Shown here: piece after piece, positions 1 through 9,390 of the stretch | How the letters are laid out: every line of letters begins with the position of its first letter | Numbering within the stretch: position 1 is the first letter of the stretch | Source: Anaerocolumna sp. MB42-C2 | GTDB lineage: Bacteria; Bacillota; Clostridia; Lachnospirales; Lachnospiraceae | Direction of reading: 5' to 3' | Assembly: GCF_030913705.1 (NCBI RefSeq) | Contig: NZ_CP133190.1 | Coordinates: 1,302,001 to 1,366,000 of the forward strand | DNA: 64,000 nucleotides | Notes under the pieces: generated by a model | Told to the model about the DNA's origin: nothing | The model's input: the letters and a program-made list of their open reading frames with translations, nothing else | The model's database searches: none | Program-made: the position numbers and the translations under genes

Positions 1-580
1 CCTCCTCTGCTTCACTTGAAAAAGTAAATTCACCCTCTCCATTCAGCTCATGGTTAAAACCTTTCCACAATACCCGTCTGTATTGATATAGATCAAAAGT
101 ATCTTTCATACTTGTAACATAAAACCCTTCCGGCAGCTTATATTCAGTACTGGTCTTTTCCAGATAAAAGACGGCATCATTTTCTTTCCTATCTGTCGCA
201 ATTAAGCCCGACTTGGAAGCAATATCCTGAAATAATACATCAGTATCCGGGATAATTACTCCAAAATTACAATTATATGAAAGCTTATTCTTGGAATACT
301 CCACTATTTCTTTTTTTAAATCAGTAAACTCCGGGAGAGTTAAACAAAAAGTCTCTCCCATATGACAATCAAAAGTGGCCAACCCAACTATTTCATTATT
401 ATTCTCCCATATACCAATCTTACCTATCGAGGATTTATCAAGCCAACCATGAGTAGCCATCCAGTCCCATCTCGCGTATGTATATTCTGAATATCCTAAT
501 TTAACAAGAAATGCTCTTACCTTAAAGTAATCCTCCGTAATACCGGCTATATTTGTATAATTTCTAAATTTGATCTGCAT
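1..580 (-). CDS. GNAT-type N-acetyltransferase, 3' end cut by the window edge
   Basis: The frame opens with ATG at 580, preceded by a GGGGGA ribosome site 7 bases upstream, and stays open to base 1, so about 193 residues are visible and the C-terminus is missing. It starts MQIKFRNYTNIAGITEDYF. The stretch around residues 55-70 (GIWENNNEIVGLATFD) looks like the beta2-beta4 core of a GNAT fold, where the acceptor site is built. A second half starts near residue 150 (YKLPEGFYVTSMKD), as in two-domain GNAT proteins. The substrate is unknown. It is probably a cytoplasmic enzyme that transfers acetyl from acetyl-CoA to an amine. The acetyl-CoA loop (Q/RxxGxG/A) is not clearly visible in the part present, so the family call is moderate. 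Confidence 0.6.
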   Translation of the reverse strand, partial: MQIKFRNYTNIAGITEDYFKVRAFLVKLGYSEYTYARWDWMATHGWLDKSSIGKIGIWENNNEIVGLATFDCHMGETFCLTLPEFTDLKKEIVEYSKNKLSYNCNFGVIIPDTDVLFQDIASKSGLIATDRKENDAVFYLEKTSTEYKLPEGFYVTSMKDTFDLYQYRRVLWKGFNHELNGEGEFTFSSEAEE

Positions 581-820
581 AAAATAATCCCCCTTTTTGA
601 TTTACATTACTTCTTTCGTTTCAAGTATCAGGTAAATACTATATCAACTATATACTTCCTTAAAATACTCTTTTTAGACTTTTATTCCTCAATCCTATCT
701 TATTATATATAAATTATGAAAGAAATTATATTCCAAATATATCTATATTTATTCTTACCCAAAGTTCAGAGTACCCGGCTCTGTCTCGATGTTCTTTGAC
801 CTGTTATATAAAATAACAGA

Positions 821-845
821 GGGCTTGGTATCATTGACCAGGCCC
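821..845 (-). terminator. Hairpin downstream of the CD3324-type gene
   Basis: GGGCTTGG (821-828) pairs with CCAGGCCC (838-845), with one G-T pair. It lies 10 bases past the stop of the minus-strand gene at 855. A second short inverted repeat, CTGTTAT...ATAACAG (801-819), follows at once. The T-run is weak, so termination efficiency is uncertain. Confidence 0.45.
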
Positions 846-854
846 CCAGTTTTG

Positions 855-1112
855 TTATTCTTTATATACAATTTTTCTTACCGTTTCATATGCTAATCCA
901 AATTCCTCTGATATTTGATTTATGGTATATCCCAACTGATACTGGATTTTTATCTTATTATTTCTGTTCGCAAAAAATCGTTTGGAGCCGTTTTTTTCTC
1001 CCCACTTTTGCTTCTCAACGCTGGGTATATATAATATTTCTCCGCTTATATGTTTTTGAATTTCGATTACCAGCTCTTTTGGTAATACTTCTGCTGCATT
1101 TAAATATTTCAT
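855..1112 (-). CDS. Small helix-turn-helix protein, CD3324 family
   Basis: This 85-residue protein starts at ATG 1112 behind AAGGAG with a good spacer. It begins MKYLNAAEVLPKELVIEIQK, and its C-terminal third (YQLGYTINQISEEFGLAYET followed by VRKIV) is a helix-turn-helix of the kind in Mor-like and CD3324-type proteins of Clostridia. The N-terminal part resembles the oligomerising helix pair of that family. It is probably a small DNA-binding regulator. No clear target gene is next to it. A possible 19-codon ORF with a strong ribosome site lies just upstream on the same strand and could be its leader. The family name is given from memory of the pattern. Confidence 0.65.
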   Translation of the reverse strand: MKYLNAAEVLPKELVIEIQKHISGEILYIPSVEKQKWGEKNGSKRFFANRNNKIKIQYQLGYTINQISEEFGLAYETVRKIVYKE

Positions 1113-1213
1113 GCTATCCGCTCCTTATTTAACTAAATTTCCATTTATTAAAATAAAGTGCAGAGTGTAGCAGACAGCTTTCTATGTTCCCATACAGAAT
1201 AGTATACTATCGC

Positions 1214-1273
1214 TTACTCTGCATGGGATACTGCTTGATCGAGACTATTTCGTAAAATGATTCTGATTTTCAT
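1214..1273 (-). CDS. Possible 19-codon ORF or leader peptide upstream of the HTH gene
   Basis: An ATG at 1273 follows a near-perfect ribosome site (TTTTAGGAGGTG), and the frame encodes MKIRIILRNSLDQAVSHAE before TAA. The peptide matches nothing I know. The RNA from here to the HTH gene can fold: ACTCTGCA (1216-1223) is the complement of TGCAGAGT (1159-1166), and ATGGGATACTGCT (1223-1235) can pair with AGCAG...TCCCAT (1169-1191). A translated leader over alternative stems would suit attenuation, but this is inference. The strength of the ribosome site is the main reason for listing it. Confidence 0.35.
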   Translation of the reverse strand: MKIRIILRNSLDQAVSHAE

Positions 1274-1443
1274 AACTTTTACACCTCCTAAAAGAAGTAC
1301 TTAACCGCTTATATACACCATAAACCAATATGTGGAATGTGTCAAATTAATTATATAATATCAAAACGGATAACCAAATAAAATGACATACAATCTAGCC
1401 GAATCCGATAAAAATATTTACATGACTGGTTCATGTCCGAGAC

Positions 1444-1869
1444 TTAGCCTTTTAGAAAAATAACCGCCCCCATTAGAAATAATATCATTCCAGCCATCTT
1501 CTTAAAACTGATTTCTGCGTTATTTATCAATGCATCAATCAGCAGCCCGCTTACCATCTGACCTGCCAGAACTAAAATTAATGTATTTGAGATACCTAGT
1601 TTAGGAATTGCTTTTGAAGACAGATAAATGATAAATGCACCAAAAAATCCTCCTATCAGCCAGATAGGATTCACAGTAGTCACTTTAGCATATCTTGGAA
1701 CATTTCCCAGGCACAGATTAATTAGCAGCATAAAAGATAAACCTACAATCAGGCTATGTAAAGTTGCAATACTTGGCGTTAAATATTTGCCAAGCTGTGA
1801 ATTGATTCCCGATTCAATTGTTGTAAAAATTCCTGCCAATATGGCCAGCAGCATTGCAAATATGTTCAT
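1444..1869 (-). CDS. YdcZ-type DMT family integral membrane protein
   Basis: This 141-residue, very hydrophobic protein starts at ATG 1869 behind GGGGGAAGAA. It has about five membrane helices: roughly residues 4-20, 33-53, 68-86, 93-111 and 123-140. Small-residue-rich segments such as GIFTTIESGINSQLGK, and the pattern GGFFGAFIIYLSSKAIPKLG in the middle, match the YdcZ family (half-size members of the drug/metabolite transporter group). Such half-size proteins are thought to work as dimers, and their substrates are mostly unknown. There is no transporter partner beside it. Transcription may run on into the small ORF and HTH gene, but a gap of about 170 bases separates them. Confidence 0.75.
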   Translation of the reverse strand: MNIFAMLLAILAGIFTTIESGINSQLGKYLTPSIATLHSLIVGLSFMLLINLCLGNVPRYAKVTTVNPIWLIGGFFGAFIIYLSSKAIPKLGISNTLILVLAGQMVSGLLIDALINNAEISFKKMAGMILFLMGAVIFLKG

Positions 1870-2123
1870 AAAACTTCTTCCCCCAAATATCTATTATACA
1901 TTGTAAACTGCGAAAGCATATTTGTATTAACTGTATGAATTTGTAATACGAACAGTATCGCAATCACTTGTCATTATATTAGATATGTGGCAAAAGATTA
2001 TTATATACTCATAAACAATCTAAATTATATAAATATATCTTATACTTCCTGCTGTAACGCTGATTTACACAGACTCAATTAAATAATTTCTTTAAACCTT
2101 TGAATTAAGAATCTACTATCTCC

Positions 2124-2951
2124 TTATTTTTGCAATCCTTTGTAAGCAGATGGCGTCATTCCGTATCTTTTTTTAAAGACCCTGCCGAAATACCGGTAAT
2201 CTTTGTAACCAACGGAATATGCTACCTGTTCAATACTCATATCAGGTTTCGTAAGAAATAATTGAGTCGCTTTCTCAAGCCGTAGAATATTGACATATTC
2301 CATCGGTGAAACGGAAAAGTATTTTTCAAAAAATTGTATGAAATAATTGGGGTGCAAAGGAACAATTTCCGCAATACTCTTTAACGTTATAACCGATTGC
2401 AGGTTTTGTAAAATATAATCATTTATCTTGGTTATAAAACTATCCGAACTCTGGGGTATTAATTTTTGAGGGTTTATATGTTCCAAAAAAATCTTGAATA
2501 ATTCAATGAGAATCGCTTTCTCTGATAAGATATCCAGCAAACTTGATGAAGAATCCAAACTGATAAGCCGCTCAAAGAGCGGTGCAACTACCTCCCGGGG
2601 CGGTAAACAATGTAAAGTTTCCTTACTGTAAACCACCTTTTGTTCTCCGTTAAAGTTTAGATCAAAGTGGCACCAATATTTTAATACCGGATTTAATGGA
2701 TTATGCATGTAAGTATGCTTTGTATTTGCGGGTATCAAATATAATTCTCCGGGTTTCGGGTAATAGGTATCTCCATTGATGATTATAGTTGCCTCCCCCT
2801 CCATAAAATAATAAAACTTGTAATAACCGTAAATACAGTCTGTTTCTCCCCAATCTGGCGCACATACATTAAAACCACGTAATAAACATTTCATCATTAT
2901 CGTATCAAAGATATTTTTGTTTAATGATTTTACCTCATTTAATCCACTCAA
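2124..2951 (-). CDS. AraC family regulator with N-terminal cupin
   Basis: The protein has about 275 residues. I prefer the TTG at 2951, which follows GAGGGG with a 6-base spacer; the frame could open 8 codons earlier at 2975 but has no ribosome site there. The N-terminal half is a cupin sugar-binding domain (YYKFYYFMEGEATIIINGDT, then YPKPGELYLIPANTKHTY). The last 100 residues hold the two AraC helix-turn-helix motifs (LKSIAEIVPLHPNYFIQFFE and MSIEQVAYSVGYKDYRYFGR). It is transcribed divergently from the GH29/epimerase pair at 3171, so it probably senses a sugar released by that pathway and controls this promoter region. Confidence 0.85.
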   Translation of the reverse strand: MSGLNEVKSLNKNIFDTIMMKCLLRGFNVCAPDWGETDCIYGYYKFYYFMEGEATIIINGDTYYPKPGELYLIPANTKHTYMHNPLNPVLKYWCHFDLNFNGEQKVVYSKETLHCLPPREVVAPLFERLISLDSSSSLLDILSEKAILIELFKIFLEHINPQKLIPQSSDSFITKINDYILQNLQSVITLKSIAEIVPLHPNYFIQFFEKYFSVSPMEYVNILRLEKATQLFLTKPDMSIEQVAYSVGYKDYRYFGRVFKKRYGMTPSAYKGLQK

Positions 2952-3170
2952 CTTTTTCCCCTCATTTCCATTCAAACTGCAACATAACTATTTGTCTCTA
3001 TATTACGATAATGCATTAATTTTGTCCACATATATATTAAAATACGCCATTAATTTAATGAGATAAATACGTATAATTAAATTTATAATTTTATTGTTAA
3101 TGGTGGCAGTGCGATAGCGGCTCCTTCCATGAAATTTTATGCTGCTGTGGCAGCGGAACGAGAGGTATTT

Positions 3171-4652
3171 ATGAATAATAAAGTAGCTGAATATTTAGAA
3201 AAGATTAATAATGTAATTGAAAAAGGACATTATAAGGATGATTGGGAATCCCTTCAAACTTATCCTGTTCCAAAATGGTATAAAAATGCTAAGTTCGGCA
3301 TTTTTATACACTGGGGAGTATACAGTGTTCCCGCTTTTGGCAATGAATGGTATCCAAGAAATATGTACATCCAGGGAACAAAGGAATATGAACACCACAT
3401 TAATACCTATGGTGCTCATAAAGATTTCGGATACGCGGATTTCATACCGATGTTTAAAGCAGAACATTTTAATGCCGACGATTGGATGAAACTGATAAAA
3501 GCCTCCGGTGCAAAATATGTTATGCCCGTAGCAGAACATCATGATGGTTTTCAAATGTATGACAGTGCTTTATCTGATTGGAATGCGGCCAAAATGGGAC
3601 CAAAAAGGGACATTCTGGATGAATTGAAGACTTCTGCCGAAAAAGAGGGACTTGTATTCTGTGCTTCCGACCATCGTGCGGAAAACTATTGGTTTTTTGG
3701 CGGCGCCCGTGATTTCAATTCCGGACTAGAGGATATAGAGTTTCAGGAACCATATGGTTATGCACATCCCGATTATTCCAAGGCAGAAACTGTGGATACG
3801 ATTTCTAATGATATATATTCCACTCCCGCGTCAAAAGAACATTTGGATAATTGGCTGGCAAGAACCTGTGAGCTGGTAGATAAGTATCAACCGAAAGTAG
3901 TCTGGTTTGACTGGTGGATCCAAAATATCTCATTTAAACCATATTTAAAGAAGTTTGCCGCCTATTATTATAACCGCTCACTTGAGTGGGGTGAAGAAGT
4001 TGCAATTAATTATAAATTTGATGCCTATGCTTATCAGACGGCTGTTTTTGATGTTGAGAGAGGCCAGTTAAAAAATATTCGTCCCAGACTATGGCAGACC
4101 GATACGGCTGTTGCGAAAAATTCATGGGGTTATACGGAAAATAATGATTTTAAAAATCCTGTTGATATAGTTTGTGATATCATTGATATAGTAAGCAAAA
4201 ACGGCTGTATGCTCCTAAACATCGGACCGAAATCCGACGGGACTATTACCGATGAGGATAAGGAAGTACTGCTCTCCATAGGCAAATGGTTAAATATAAA
4301 CGGTGAATCTATCTATGATACTACTTTCTGGCAGACATATGGGGAAGGACCTACTGAAATAAAAGAAGGTGCCTTCACCGATATAGACAGAGCGCCGTTT
4401 ACCAGTGAAGATATCCGTTTTACCTATATAGCGCCCTATTTGTATGCCAATGTTTTAAAATGGCCCAAAGATGGTGAAGTTACCATTAACTCCCTTGGGG
4501 AAAACACCTTTCGCGGCGCTGTAAAAGAAATTCAGATTCTGGGATTTGATGTGGCTGCTGCCTTTACGAGAAATAAGGAGGCTTTAACAATAAAAGTACA
4601 GGATCCTATTGACTCAGAATATCCGGTTTGTTTAAAGATCCTAATTGATTAA
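3171..4652 (+). CDS. Alpha-L-fucosidase, glycoside hydrolase family 29
   Basis: The enzyme has 493 residues when started at ATG 3171, which follows AGAGG with a 5-base spacer. The in-frame ATG at 3129 has no ribosome site and would add an odd Ala-rich stretch. GH29 hallmarks are the opening KWYKNAKFGIFIHWGVYSVP, EHHDGFQMYDS, and VVWFDWW with the predicted catalytic nucleophile Asp247. The segment NGCMLLNIGPKSDGTI, near the end of the barrel, is also typical. A beta-sandwich tail follows. No signal peptide is seen, so it should act in the cytoplasm on imported fucosyl oligosaccharides by a retaining mechanism. It forms an operon with the epimerase at 4692 (39-base gap). Confidence 0.93.
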   Translation: MNNKVAEYLEKINNVIEKGHYKDDWESLQTYPVPKWYKNAKFGIFIHWGVYSVPAFGNEWYPRNMYIQGTKEYEHHINTYGAHKDFGYADFIPMFKAEHFNADDWMKLIKASGAKYVMPVAEHHDGFQMYDSALSDWNAAKMGPKRDILDELKTSAEKEGLVFCASDHRAENYWFFGGARDFNSGLEDIEFQEPYGYAHPDYSKAETVDTISNDIYSTPASKEHLDNWLARTCELVDKYQPKVVWFDWWIQNISFKPYLKKFAAYYYNRSLEWGEEVAINYKFDAYAYQTAVFDVERGQLKNIRPRLWQTDTAVAKNSWGYTENNDFKNPVDIVCDIIDIVSKNGCMLLNIGPKSDGTITDEDKEVLLSIGKWLNINGESIYDTTFWQTYGEGPTEIKEGAFTDIDRAPFTSEDIRFTYIAPYLYANVLKWPKDGEVTINSLGENTFRGAVKEIQILGFDVAAAFTRNKEALTIKVQDPIDSEYPVCLKILID

Positions 4653-4691
4653 CGGAGCACAATTTCAGATCGGAGATGGAGGAAACTTAAG

Positions 4692-5546
4692 ATGAAAAAA
4701 ATAGTTGTAACCGGCGGAAGCGGTAAGCTTGGAGTATGGGTTATTAAAGATCTGCTGGAGCATGGATATGAAGTTCTTAATGTGGATTCGAAAGTACCCA
4801 AAGAAAATATCTGTGATACCGTTTATGCAGATTTAAGGAATCTTGGAGAAGCTTATGGCGTTTTGCAGGGTGCGGATGCAGTTTTACATTTGGCTGCCAT
4901 CCCTGTTGCTTTTTTATACCCTAATGAAGTAACGTTTCAAAATAATGTCATGGCCACTTACAATATACTTGAAGCTGCCGCAGGACTGGGGATTCAAAAG
5001 GCGGTTTTAGCATCCAGTGAAACTGCGTATGGTATCGGTTTTGCCAAAGAATTACACGCCCCTGTCTATGTGCCGTTGGACGAAGAACATCCCTGTCTTC
5101 CTGAAGATCCCTACGGGCTTTCTAAAGTAGTAAGTGAAAATATAGCAGAAGCCATTCACAGAAGGACAGGTATGCAAATACTTTGTCTTAGATTCGGATA
5201 TATTCATACTCCGGAAATGTTTAAAAATTACCCGGAATTTAACAAAGATCCCTGGCAAAGGGTACGTAATTTATGGAATTATATCGATGTACGAGATGCC
5301 GCCAGTGCTTGCAGATTAGGTCTGGAAACCGATAGCCTTGGATGTCTTGCATTAAATATTGTTGCAGATGAAACGTGTATGGATCTTAAAAGTCTGGATC
5401 TTATGACAGCTGTATTTCCGGAGGTTAAGGATTATCGCGGTCCTCTGGATGGTTATACTGGTATTATCAGCAATAAAAAAGCCAAACAGCTTCTTAACTG
5501 GAAGCCGGTACATTCCTGGAGAGATAATATCAAAGAATTCGTTTGA
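4692..5546 (+). CDS. NAD(P)-dependent epimerase/dehydratase (extended SDR)
   Basis: The protein has 284 residues and follows a GGAGG ribosome site. The Rossmann motif GGSGKLG is at residues 8-14 and the catalytic YGLSK near residue 143, preceded by a Ser of the triad (ASSETAYG). The pattern HLAAIPVAFL and the C-terminal region resemble UDP-glucose 4-epimerase-like and uronate dehydrogenase-like SDRs. Translation follows the GH29 gene by 39 bases, so the two are probably co-transcribed. It may process the sugar set free from fucosylated or otherwise substituted glycans, for example by oxidation or epimerisation. The exact substrate is not readable from the sequence. Confidence 0.8.
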   Translation: MKKIVVTGGSGKLGVWVIKDLLEHGYEVLNVDSKVPKENICDTVYADLRNLGEAYGVLQGADAVLHLAAIPVAFLYPNEVTFQNNVMATYNILEAAAGLGIQKAVLASSETAYGIGFAKELHAPVYVPLDEEHPCLPEDPYGLSKVVSENIAEAIHRRTGMQILCLRFGYIHTPEMFKNYPEFNKDPWQRVRNLWNYIDVRDAASACRLGLETDSLGCLALNIVADETCMDLKSLDLMTAVFPEVKDYRGPLDGYTGIISNKKAKQLLNWKPVHSWRDNIKEFV

Positions 5547-5727
5547 GGCGGGAAAACCTTGATCTCTCCGGTAGTAGAACATAATAATATTTGCGCTCTC
5601 GATTAAGGAATTCAAGTAATCTTGCAGTCGTTTAAACTCTACTGTTACGTTATTGCGAATCGTCTCGTCAAGAACATGCGAGTCTTAGAAGAATAGCAAA
5701 AGTTTTTTATTTTCTATGAAAAAATTA

Positions 5728-5763
5728 CCCCCGCAATCAATTAGTTAATAATTTATTACGGGG
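5728..5763 (-). terminator. Terminator between convergent GH29/epimerase and GH95 units
   Basis: CCCCG (5729-5733) pairs with CGGGG (5759-5763) across an AT-rich loop that can extend the stem. On the minus strand it is followed by GGTAATTTTTTC, a T-run, and it lies 10 bases past the GH95 stop. It may also end the plus-strand unit, less efficiently. Confidence 0.6.
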
Positions 5764-5772
5764 ATAATAACT

Positions 5773-8397
5773 CTAGTTCGTTCTCTTCAGAAAAATTGTT
5801 ATTTCATCCTGCATTTTAAATACGATTTCATCACCATTTTTATAGGTTATTCCATCTGATGTTTGAAAAGTACCGTTACCGACCAGACATCCGATTTTAA
5901 TTGTCTGATTCGAATTTGACAATATAGAACATGCCACTCTTTCTTGTTCTGTATCCCATTCCAGCTTAGTAATCTTTGCATTTGTCCTGGTCATAAGCCC
6001 ATAGATGGAGCCTTTTTTCCATTGAGCGGGAAGAGCCGGAAGAAGTTCGATTTCACCGGTATTGGAATATACTAACATTTCGTTTATTATACCGACTGTA
6101 CCAATTGATGTATCCGTGCAGAAGACTCCCATGTTCCTATCTGTATTATGGTCTGTCATTAGAGAGTTAAAATATATATCACTGGACATAATGGTAGTTA
6201 ACAAATCATATACTGCAGCTCCATTTTTAAGTCTGGTAGCAACCAATGCCTTATGAACCCACCCATGTGAGGCAGTATCATCTTTACCCGCATTTTCACG
6301 GTTTCTGTTCTCAATTGCTGTATTGCAGGCTTTTGAGAGTTTTTCATTATTCTGCGCTTCATAAGCAGGCCAGGCACAATATAAGTGGCTTATATGACGG
6401 TGCTCATTATTCTCATCATATTCGTTCATTGCCCACTCACAGAGTGCGCCTGTCTTATCATATTTATAATCGGGAAGCTTCTCCATTAGATTTTCCCACT
6501 TCTTCACTTCTTTTTCATATCCCTCATATGCCAAAGCTTTTTCCAATTTGATCATCATCTTAAGTCCATCCCTGGCAGCTGAAATATCCATAGTCGCATT
6601 TGCTGTTATAGTACTACCGTAGCCATTCGGTTTATTTTCCGGAGAATAAGATGGAAGAATGATATATTTCTCCCCGTCTGCAAGTTCTTTTTTCCCTTTT
6701 TTGTAACAGGCCTTTCCGTTAATATCGGTATAATATTCGGCAGTACAGAGCTGCTGCCAAAAATTAGCCTGTTTCACGGCAAGGGGATGTAATATATCTT
6801 TTAACAGGTCCAGGTTATCCTGCTTATATATATGACTTATCTTATCATTTACAGGTATTATCCGGTTTCCGAAACATTGCCAGAATTCATAGATAGGTAA
6901 GAGCATCCAGCTGGCACCGGCATTCCAGTATTGAAATGGATAGTACTGATCATATTCAACCATAATAGCTCTATCCCCGTCCGTATTGACAGGAACCAGA
7001 ATTGCATCTTTCATTGAATAAACCATGGCCGCATTCTCTTCCCAATCCTTTAACTGTCTCAAGATGAAATAGATATATCCGACTGCAGCATCATATACAT
7101 TACCTGTGTTCATACCGGAAACCTGAAGATTCACATTGGCATCCATTGTGTAGGCACCATTCCATCCAGGATTCCATTCACCGGTCCAAAGCCCGCAAAG
7201 TCTGGGTGCCGAAAATCCGGAACAGCAGGCTAACGCATACCTCCCCTGATTATAGACCCGTTCAACCAAAGCATCCTGTAAGCTTTTATTGTGCTTTTGT
7301 TTTTTTAATAAATCTTCGTTATAAGCGTCTTTGTCCTCTTTTGAACCAAGGCTGAAAGAAACGGAGTTATACAAACCAGCATGCTTTTTCCTGTGAGGCG
7401 TAAGTGCTAAATCATAAGAGAAGCAGCCTCTTTCATCTACGTATTTCTCAGCTATCTTTTGCGTATCGGATAGCAATTCACTCACAATATCATATTCTTT
7501 CAGGGTTGCGAAAACATCCAAGCTGCCCATATGGTGGGTACGTAACGTCTTTGTAATTAAATATATTTCATCCGCATCCGTGACGTTTACAACAGGATTT
7601 TTCGCAATTCCTACGTTAATTATTTCATTCGTATCATCACCAATAATCTTCTTTCTTGTTCCACCGACTGTTATAATTCTTGTAACACCTGCATATCCAC
7701 CTTCCGACAACTCACTTCCTTCAAAAAACGGGTAGTGTGCAACCATAGCGACATAGGAGCATTCTTCATCCACAAGCTTCTTATACTGCATTTTTTCTTC
7801 CGGGCGATTTCCCTTACTATCAAAGACACCACGGTTAAAATTCTTCATACCGGAAAGGTCGTCAATTGAAATAGCAACATTAATTTTTGCTCCGATATCT
7901 GATTTGGTAATTTTTGTGACCGTGACATTATCTTCCCTTGAGCTAAAAGTGCTTCTCGCCCAGGTTCCGTTTTTATCGGTATAATTTACTGTTATTTCTG
8001 CTGTTTCATAATTTGTTTCCCTGGTGTAATTTAATAATTCCTCTTTTGGCATATTAAGTCTGACCTGGTGACCCGGATGAAAACAATAAAGAAAGGTACG
8101 GTTTCTGTTATGAATATTCCAACTGTCATCAAAATTTATAACAGCCTGTCTGGCTTCCTGAAGTTCTTTCGTTACTTCAGGCGGCACCGTACGGGGTTGA
8201 CTGGAGGGAATAATAAAATACATATTCTGGTAGATTAACGTATCCGAATAAGGAGAGCAGGAGCATACAACGCCGTTTTCACCGTTACCGGATACCATTC
8301 CGTCACGCCACCCTGATTCTGTCTTATTATATTGATAGTATGGAATAATCTCCGTAAATGAATTGGAAGTTATTTTGGTACTATATTTATATGACAT
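5773..8397 (-). CDS. Glycoside hydrolase family 95-type enzyme (alpha-L-fucosidase or alpha-L-galactosidase)
   Basis: The 874-residue protein starts at ATG 8397 (GAAAGGA site) and has no signal peptide. It opens with a beta-sandwich region (GWRDGMVSGNGENGVVCSCS) and carries an (alpha/alpha)6 barrel. MDANVNLQ places Asn421 and Asn423 as the pair that activates water in GH95. CEWAMNEYDENNEHRHISHL carries the likely acid Glu and the family's HRHxSHL signature. The C-terminal block (ELLPALPAQWKKGSIYGLMT) is typical of the family. GH95 enzymes invert and often remove alpha-1,2-linked fucose. It is followed downstream only by a terminator and preceded by the LplABC-type importer genes, so it probably acts on the imported sugar inside the cell. 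It is somewhat divergent, so the substrate is open. Confidence 0.8.
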   Translation of the reverse strand: MSYKYSTKITSNSFTEIIPYYQYNKTESGWRDGMVSGNGENGVVCSCSPYSDTLIYQNMYFIIPSSQPRTVPPEVTKELQEARQAVINFDDSWNIHNRNRTFLYCFHPGHQVRLNMPKEELLNYTRETNYETAEITVNYTDKNGTWARSTFSSREDNVTVTKITKSDIGAKINVAISIDDLSGMKNFNRGVFDSKGNRPEEKMQYKKLVDEECSYVAMVAHYPFFEGSELSEGGYAGVTRIITVGGTRKKIIGDDTNEIINVGIAKNPVVNVTDADEIYLITKTLRTHHMGSLDVFATLKEYDIVSELLSDTQKIAEKYVDERGCFSYDLALTPHRKKHAGLYNSVSFSLGSKEDKDAYNEDLLKKQKHNKSLQDALVERVYNQGRYALACCSGFSAPRLCGLWTGEWNPGWNGAYTMDANVNLQVSGMNTGNVYDAAVGYIYFILRQLKDWEENAAMVYSMKDAILVPVNTDGDRAIMVEYDQYYPFQYWNAGASWMLLPIYEFWQCFGNRIIPVNDKISHIYKQDNLDLLKDILHPLAVKQANFWQQLCTAEYYTDINGKACYKKGKKELADGEKYIILPSYSPENKPNGYGSTITANATMDISAARDGLKMMIKLEKALAYEGYEKEVKKWENLMEKLPDYKYDKTGALCEWAMNEYDENNEHRHISHLYCAWPAYEAQNNEKLSKACNTAIENRNRENAGKDDTASHGWVHKALVATRLKNGAAVYDLLTTIMSSDIYFNSLMTDHNTDRNMGVFCTDTSIGTVGIINEMLVYSNTGEIELLPALPAQWKKGSIYGLMTRTNAKITKLEWDTEQERVACSILSNSNQTIKIGCLVGNGTFQTSDGITYKNGDEIVFKMQDEITIFLKRTN

Positions 8398-8494
8398 ATT
8401 TAAGTCCTTTCGTTTAATTAGTTATATTATATAAAACGATATAGATTTATAAACCATAGCATTGACTTTTATAAAAGGAAAATGTCGTATTTTC

Positions 8495-9379
8495 CTATTC
8501 TTTTACCGAACCAACCATAATGCCTGTAACAAAATATCTCTGAAGAAACGGATAAACACATATGATCGGCAAAGTCGCTATTATCATGGCAGCGGTCTGA
8601 ATTGAAACTGTTGTAGTACTTGAACTTGCACCAAATTGCTGAGATATAGCACTTACCTGGGTAGAATTAATTACTTCCATCATCAGATAGGATAAAGTCT
8701 TCAGGTTTTTCGACCGAACAAAAAATGCTGAATCATACCAATTATTCCAGTGCCCTACTCCAACAAACAATATACAGGTTGCTATAAAAGGAGTTGAGAT
8801 AGGCAATATAATTTTTCTAAAAACCCTCCATTCGCTGGCACCGTCAATCTTAGCTGATTCCCTTAAAGAAGACGGAATATCAGAAAAAAATGACAGTCCT
8901 ACCAAGATAAAGAAGGTATTTAACGCCCCGGGTATAATATATACAGCAAAAGTATCAATAAGATGCAATTCTTTCAATAATGTATAATAGGGTATGATAC
9001 CTCCGGAAAAATACATACTGATAATTATAATAACCATATACAACTTGCGGTTCACCAATTCTTTAAAGGATAACCCATATGCTACCAGTGTGGTAAAAAG
9101 AATTCCTATGAAGGTTCCTAATATGGTTCTCAACACAGTTATTCCCAAACCCCTCAACCATTTAACATCTGAGAAAAATTTCTGGTAATTATCAAGTGTC
9201 CATTTCCTGGGCCACCAATATATGCCCCCCAATGAGGCATCTACTCCTTCATTGAAAGAAACAACCAATATATAATAAAACGGATAGATTGTTACAAACA
9301 TTATTATTATACATAATAGATAATTAAAAAAATCAATAACTATGTCTTCCTTACTTTTCATTTTCCATGCTTTTAACAT
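8495..9379 (-). CDS. Carbohydrate ABC transporter permease, LplC/YtcP type
   Basis: This 294-residue membrane protein has about six helices and starts behind AGGAGG. It has the permease EAA loop, seen as ESAKIDGASEWRVFRKIILP, which contacts the ATPase. The end (QRYFVTGIMVGSVKE) is the usual MalG/LplC C-terminus. It lies 11 bases downstream of the partner permease at 9391 and downstream of the lipoprotein at 10526. As usual for this class, no dedicated ATPase is next door, so a shared MsmX/UgpC-type ATPase elsewhere must power it. Likely substrate: an oligosaccharide handled by the GH95 and GH29 enzymes beside it. Confidence 0.9.
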   Translation of the reverse strand: MLKAWKMKSKEDIVIDFFNYLLCIIIMFVTIYPFYYILVVSFNEGVDASLGGIYWWPRKWTLDNYQKFFSDVKWLRGLGITVLRTILGTFIGILFTTLVAYGLSFKELVNRKLYMVIIIISMYFSGGIIPYYTLLKELHLIDTFAVYIIPGALNTFFILVGLSFFSDIPSSLRESAKIDGASEWRVFRKIILPISTPFIATCILFVGVGHWNNWYDSAFFVRSKNLKTLSYLMMEVINSTQVSAISQQFGASSSTTTVSIQTAAMIIATLPIICVYPFLQRYFVTGIMVGSVKE

Positions 9380-9390
9380 TATGGTTCCTC

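Noticed and set aside
3129..3170. Upstream ATG that would extend the GH29 protein by 14 residues
   Set aside because: It has no ribosome site, while ATG 3171 has AGAGG at the right distance and fits the start of the GH29 family.
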